DNA of 9,869 nt, from the NCBI GenBank assembly GCA_023422955.1, contig JAFAGG010000026.1:1-9869 (forward strand), in the 5' to 3' direction. The notes under the pieces are model-generated. The model ran no database searches. It was given only the letters and a program-made list of their open reading frames with translations, and was not told the DNA's origin. Source of the DNA: Pseudomonadota bacterium. GTDB taxonomy: Bacteria > Pseudomonadota > Gammaproteobacteria > Burkholderiales > Burkholderiaceae_D. Shown one piece after another: positions 7,152 to 9,869 of the stretch (positions within the stretch are counted from its first letter, which is position 1; the number at the start of each line of letters is the position of its first letter). The translations under genes were made by a program, and so were the position numbers.

Positions 7152-7178
7152 ATTGTACTCATCCAGGCGTTTTTCAAA
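7152..7178 (-). promoter_or_regulatory. Possible heat-shock-type promoter of hslR
   Basis: On the minus strand, TTTGAAA (7172-7178) resembles the sigma-32 -35 element CTTGAAA. TACAAT follows after 14 bases (7152-7157), a spacing that fits sigma-32 better than sigma-70. The -10 box itself is a weak match to the sigma-32 consensus and looks more like sigma-70. It lies 40 bases upstream of the hslR ATG, and E. coli hslR is heat-induced, which makes the idea reasonable but unproven. Confidence 0.3.
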
Positions 7179-7199
7179 CACTTGTCAGCCACTTGTCAG
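7179..7199. repeat. Two 10-base direct repeats with 11-base period upstream of hslR
   Basis: CACTTGTCAG occurs at 7179-7188 and again at 7190-7199, separated by one C. On the minus strand the copies read CTGACAAGTG and sit directly upstream of the candidate hslR -35 box, about one helical turn apart. This is the arrangement expected of a tandem activator or repressor half-site. It may also be chance or a small duplication. Confidence 0.4.
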
Positions 7200-7227
7200 A
7201 ACGAGAAAAACTCGAAGAACAGCAGGC

Positions 7228-8394
7228 TTATTCGGTGTACTTGCCGAAGGTGACGATGCGCAGCACATTCTTGTACAACAGATAGGCGCCGCGATACCAG
7301 GCGCGCCGGTACCAGGGAATATTGATGAATTCTTCGGGATTGATCGCCACGCCTTCCGACACCGCGTGTTCGATATGTTCGCGCAAGGCGCAGGCAAAGT
7401 CCGCATCGTTGACGACGATGTTGGCTTCCTGGTTGATGAAAAGGCTGAGGCCATCGTAATTGCTGGAGCCCACCGTGGCCCATTGGTCGTCCACCACGGC
7501 CACCTTGCCATGCAATTGCGTCTTGCGGTATTCGACGATGCGCACGCCGCTTTTCATCAGCTTCGGATAAAAAGACTGGGCCACGGCATCCTGCAATGCA
7601 AACTGGCCGACGCCCAGCACCAGCGTGACCTGCACGCCGCGGCGTGCAGCGGCTGACAAGGCATCGCGCAATTTTCGGTTGGGGGCAAAGTAGGGATTGG
7701 CGAGCCAGGCGCTCTGGCGCGCGCTGCCCAGCGCGCGCAGGTAGCTTTTCTGGATGGTGAGACGGTTGCGCAGATTGTCGCGCACCACCAGCGCTGCGGA
7801 TGCCGGCTTGATGCCAGCTCCCTCAGGCTGGGAAAGGTTTTCACGAAACCGCTCCCAGCGCGTGCGGAAATCGACGCGGTCCACCCTTTCCCATTGCAGC
7901 GTCATTTCGTCGTGAATCGCACTGACCAGGGGGCCTTCCAGGCGCACCGCGAAATCCCAGCGCGGCGCGGGCAAGACCACTTCCGGATCGCTATCCAGCA
8001 GCATGTCGTCATTGATGTTCAAGCCGCCCAGAAAGGCGACCTTGCAATCCACCACGCACAGCTTGCGATGGGTGCGGCTGATGCCGCGCTTGAACCAGGG
8101 ATTGAAGGTGCGATGGTAGACGCCGACGGCAGACAGTTCCTTGTGCCATTTCGCACACTGATGACGGCCAGTGCCTATCCAGTCGGTGATGACATAAACG
8201 CGTATTCCCCGTGCGGCCGCCCGCTTTAATGCCTGACTGACCTCGCGCCCGGTCGGGTCGTCGGCGAAGATATAGGTTTCGAGATAGACGGCAAAATGAG
8301 CCTCCTCTATAGCCTTTATCAAAGCAGGGAAGTATTCGGCACCGCAATGCAGCAGGGTAATGCGGTTATTGGCGGTAAATTTTACCGGGCGCAT
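7228..8394 (-). CDS. clsB: Cardiolipin synthase ClsB-type, phospholipase D superfamily
   Basis: This 388-residue protein has two HKD phospholipase D motifs. The first is H109-K111-D116 in HRKLCVVD, followed by GGLN. The second is H295-K297-D302 in HGKVAVVD, followed by GSSN. The two together form one active site that transfers phosphatidyl groups; E. coli ClsB (YbhO, about 413 residues) makes cardiolipin and can form phosphatidylglycerol. The N-terminus, with its pattern of leucines, GAEYFPALIKAI and LETYIF, aligns from memory with ClsB. There are no N-terminal transmembrane helices like those of ClsA, so peripheral membrane association is likely. The ATG at 8394 has a weak ribosome binding site. 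The 113-base gap to the upstream phosphodiesterase-like gene contains a TAGAAT-like -10 box with no convincing -35, so co-transcription is possible but not certain. Confidence 0.9.
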   Translation of the reverse strand: MRPVKFTANNRITLLHCGAEYFPALIKAIEEAHFAVYLETYIFADDPTGREVSQALKRAAARGIRVYVITDWIGTGRHQCAKWHKELSAVGVYHRTFNPWFKRGISRTHRKLCVVDCKVAFLGGLNINDDMLLDSDPEVVLPAPRWDFAVRLEGPLVSAIHDEMTLQWERVDRVDFRTRWERFRENLSQPEGAGIKPASAALVVRDNLRNRLTIQKSYLRALGSARQSAWLANPYFAPNRKLRDALSAAARRGVQVTLVLGVGQFALQDAVAQSFYPKLMKSGVRIVEYRKTQLHGKVAVVDDQWATVGSSNYDGLSLFINQEANIVVNDADFACALREHIEHAVSEGVAINPEEFINIPWYRRAWYRGAYLLYKNVLRIVTFGKYTE

Positions 8395-8507
8395 GCAAAC
8401 GTAATCATCCAGTCCATGAGAGATCGATGCTTCAACAGCAGCGCCCTATTCTAGTGCAAGACAGATGAAAGCTTGTTAAGACCTCTCAGACACACTGACA
8501 ATAAAAC

Positions 8508-9371
8508 TTATTTCAGCTTCAGGTCAGCCACAATCGGCGCGTGATCGGAGAGTTTGGCCCACAGGTTTCCGTGCATGACCTTGGCATTCTCTACCTGAAA
8601 ACCGCGCACATAGACGCGATCCAGCGCCAGCACAGGCAAGGCTGCGGGGAAAGTACGGGCCGGCTGAACCTTGGGCCCGCGCCCCTGCAATTGCCGGAAA
8701 TAGGTGCCGAAACTGCGGCGCGACAAGCGCTCATCGAATACTTCATTGACCTTGAGCGTGCTGCGCAGCACATCGCTCAGATGATTGCCCCAGTCGTTGA
8801 AGTCGCCGGCAATAATGACCGGCTCTCCCGCAGGAGCGGAGCTGCGCACTGCCTCGATCAATGCTTCGGTCTGACGCTTGCGGCTGCCGGCGAACAAACC
8901 GAGATGGACCACATAGCAGTGCACATCGGTAAGCGGGGTCTTGATCCGGCAATGCAGAATGCCGCGCGCTTCGTACGCATGATCCGAGATGTCCTGATTG
9001 CGGGTGGAGACGATGGGAAAGCGGCTCAGCAATGCATTGCCATGATGTCCATGGTCGTACACGGCATTCATGCCATAGGCGCAGTGATGCGAGTCGCCCG
9101 CCAGGAAATCCTGCTGCGACAATTCCGGCCAGTTGGCGGCATGGCGTAGCGCATGCAAGTCATGCCGGCCTTGCACTTCCTGCAGGAACAGGATGTCCGA
9201 TTCCATGCCGGTAATCGCCTGCTTCAGTGCGTGAATGCGAGGACGGCTGCCGAAGGAGGAAACGCCTTTGTGGATGTTGTAAGTGGTGATGCGCAAATTG
9301 ACTTCCGAGTCGTTCTCCGCCTCTTCCCGCTGGTTTCTTTCTAAATGCAAGGTTTCTATCAGCTCTTTCAT
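8508..9371 (-). CDS. Endonuclease/exonuclease/phosphatase family protein, YbhP-like
   Basis: This 287-residue protein is a metal-dependent phosphodiesterase of the DNase I/AP-endonuclease/inositol-phosphatase fold. Visible active-site elements are N32 in TYNIHKG, the metal ligand E65 in LQEVQG, H156 in VVHLGL, D190 and N192 in AGDFND, D251 in LDRVYV, and the D276-H277 pair in SDHAPI; all are intact. The ATG at 9371 lies two bases after the nudB stop, implying translational coupling. A TTG/ATG extension into nudB (to 9431) is open but not family-like. There is no signal peptide. The neighbouring clsB matches the E. coli ybhP-ybhO pairing, so this is probably a YbhP relative. The substrate is unknown, and the lipid-gene link makes a phospholipid-related phosphodiester as plausible as DNA. 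Confidence 0.88.
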   Translation of the reverse strand: MKELIETLHLERNQREEAENDSEVNLRITTYNIHKGVSSFGSRPRIHALKQAITGMESDILFLQEVQGRHDLHALRHAANWPELSQQDFLAGDSHHCAYGMNAVYDHGHHGNALLSRFPIVSTRNQDISDHAYEARGILHCRIKTPLTDVHCYVVHLGLFAGSRKRQTEALIEAVRSSAPAGEPVIIAGDFNDWGNHLSDVLRSTLKVNEVFDERLSRRSFGTYFRQLQGRGPKVQPARTFPAALPVLALDRVYVRGFQVENAKVMHGNLWAKLSDHAPIVADLKLK

Positions 9372-9373
9372 GT

Positions 9374-9869
9374 TTATCTTGTATAACGCGGCAACTGCAA
9401 TATGGCTTCCGCATTTGAAGGAGAAAAACACTTATCTGCCGCTTGCAGATAAGGCAACCATATATGGTTGATATGCTCGCGGGGCGCCAGGGTAATCGGC
9501 ATTTCGCGCGGCACTTGGAGTCCGAACACATGTTCAGTGTTGTGCTTCACTCCAGGCGCATAGCGGTAGCCCCACATTGGATAGATCTCGTAAATATTGG
9601 AAAGTTGCCAGTCACGAAGATTAGATAGGGGCACAGTCGGCACTTGCAAGAGGGGGTGCGGCAGATTGCATGCCGGCTTTTCCCGGGCCACCCGTATTCC
9701 GGTTTCCTCGAATACTTCCCGTATTGCCGTCTCGACCAAGCCCTCTTCCGGCGCATCCTTGGAACCCGTGACTGATTGCCAATAACCGGGCCGGTCGGCG
9801 CGCTCGATCAGCAACACCTCAAACTCGGAGCTATGTATGACAACCAATACGGATTCGGGAATCTTGTAC
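9374..9869 (-). CDS. nudB: Dihydroneopterin triphosphate diphosphatase (Nudix), 5' end beyond the window
   Basis: This Nudix hydrolase removes pyrophosphate from 7,8-dihydroneopterin triphosphate in folate synthesis. The reading frame stays open to the window edge with YKIPESVLVVIH, which is the normal NudB start region, so only a few N-terminal residues are missing. The TTG at 9847 is not the true start. Family features are ERADRPGYWQSVTGS followed by the Nudix box ending REVFEETGI, which supplies the metal-binding glutamates, and HVFGLQVP further on. The Nudix box has one extra residue (G-x6-E-x7-RE instead of G-x5-E-x7-RE), which I believe is common in betaproteobacterial NudB. It ends with TAA at 9374, two bases before the phosphodiesterase-like gene, so the two probably share a transcript. 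In relatives nudB often follows aspS, which may lie just outside the window. Confidence 0.92.
   Translation of the reverse strand, partial: YKIPESVLVVIHSSEFEVLLIERADRPGYWQSVTGSKDAPEEGLVETAIREVFEETGIRVAREKPACNLPHPLLQVPTVPLSNLRDWQLSNIYEIYPMWGYRYAPGVKHNTEHVFGLQVPREMPITLAPREHINHIWLPYLQAADKCFSPSNAEAILQLPRYTR

Noticed and set aside
7113..7181. N-terminal extension of Hsp15 to an upstream ATG
   Set aside because: The added 23 residues do not resemble the family and would cover the likely promoter; the ATG at 7112 fits the known S4 start.
7202..7214. CGAG-AAAAA-CTCG hairpin just after clsB, considered as a terminator
   Set aside because: The stem has only four base pairs and no T-run follows it on the minus strand.
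1..9869. Mobile elements, CRISPR arrays, phage or defence islands
   Set aside because: No transposase, integrase, regularly spaced repeats or toxin-antitoxin genes were seen; the HNH gene alone does not make a defence system.

Overview
The window looks like ordinary chromosome from a moderately GC-rich betaproteobacterium. Protein character and gene neighbourhoods fit the Burkholderiales, perhaps Oxalobacteraceae (Herminiimonas, Collimonas or Herbaspirillum-like). That placement is inferred from remembered family resemblance, not from a search. All convincing genes are on the minus strand, so biological order runs from the right edge to the left. I see no insertion sequence, phage gene, CRISPR array, tRNA or rRNA.

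Right part (9869 to 7228): the 5'-truncated nudB (folate pathway Nudix hydrolase) is followed after 2 bases by an endonuclease/exonuclease/phosphatase-family protein resembling E. coli YbhP. After a 113-base gap comes a two-HKD-motif cardiolipin synthase of the ClsB (YbhO) type. ybhP and clsB are also neighbours in E. coli. Next is hslR (Hsp15), an S4-domain protein that binds ribosomal RNA, with its own candidate heat-shock-like promoter.

Centre (6628 to 1151): a compact fatty-acid beta-oxidation operon. A strong-looking promoter carries a perfect 13-base palindrome between its -35 and -10 boxes. It is followed by an acyl-CoA dehydrogenase, a fused 3-hydroxyacyl-CoA dehydrogenase/enoyl-CoA hydratase and a 3-ketoacyl-CoA thiolase. 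Together the three proteins cover the full beta-oxidation cycle: oxidation, hydration, second oxidation and thiolysis. The fusion has the dehydrogenase first and the hydratase last, like Bacillus subtilis FadN and opposite to E. coli FadB. The three-gene set matches fadN-fadA-fadE in content, though not in order.

Left part (1150 to 1): an intergenic stretch with two clear inverted repeats, then a stand-alone HNH endonuclease-family gene, then about 330 bases with only a doubtful small reading frame.

No dramatic new system is apparent. The points most worth a second look are the operator-like palindrome in the fad promoter, the ybhP-like/clsB pairing, the possible heat-shock promoter with an 11-base direct repeat upstream of hslR, and the hairpins around the HNH gene.
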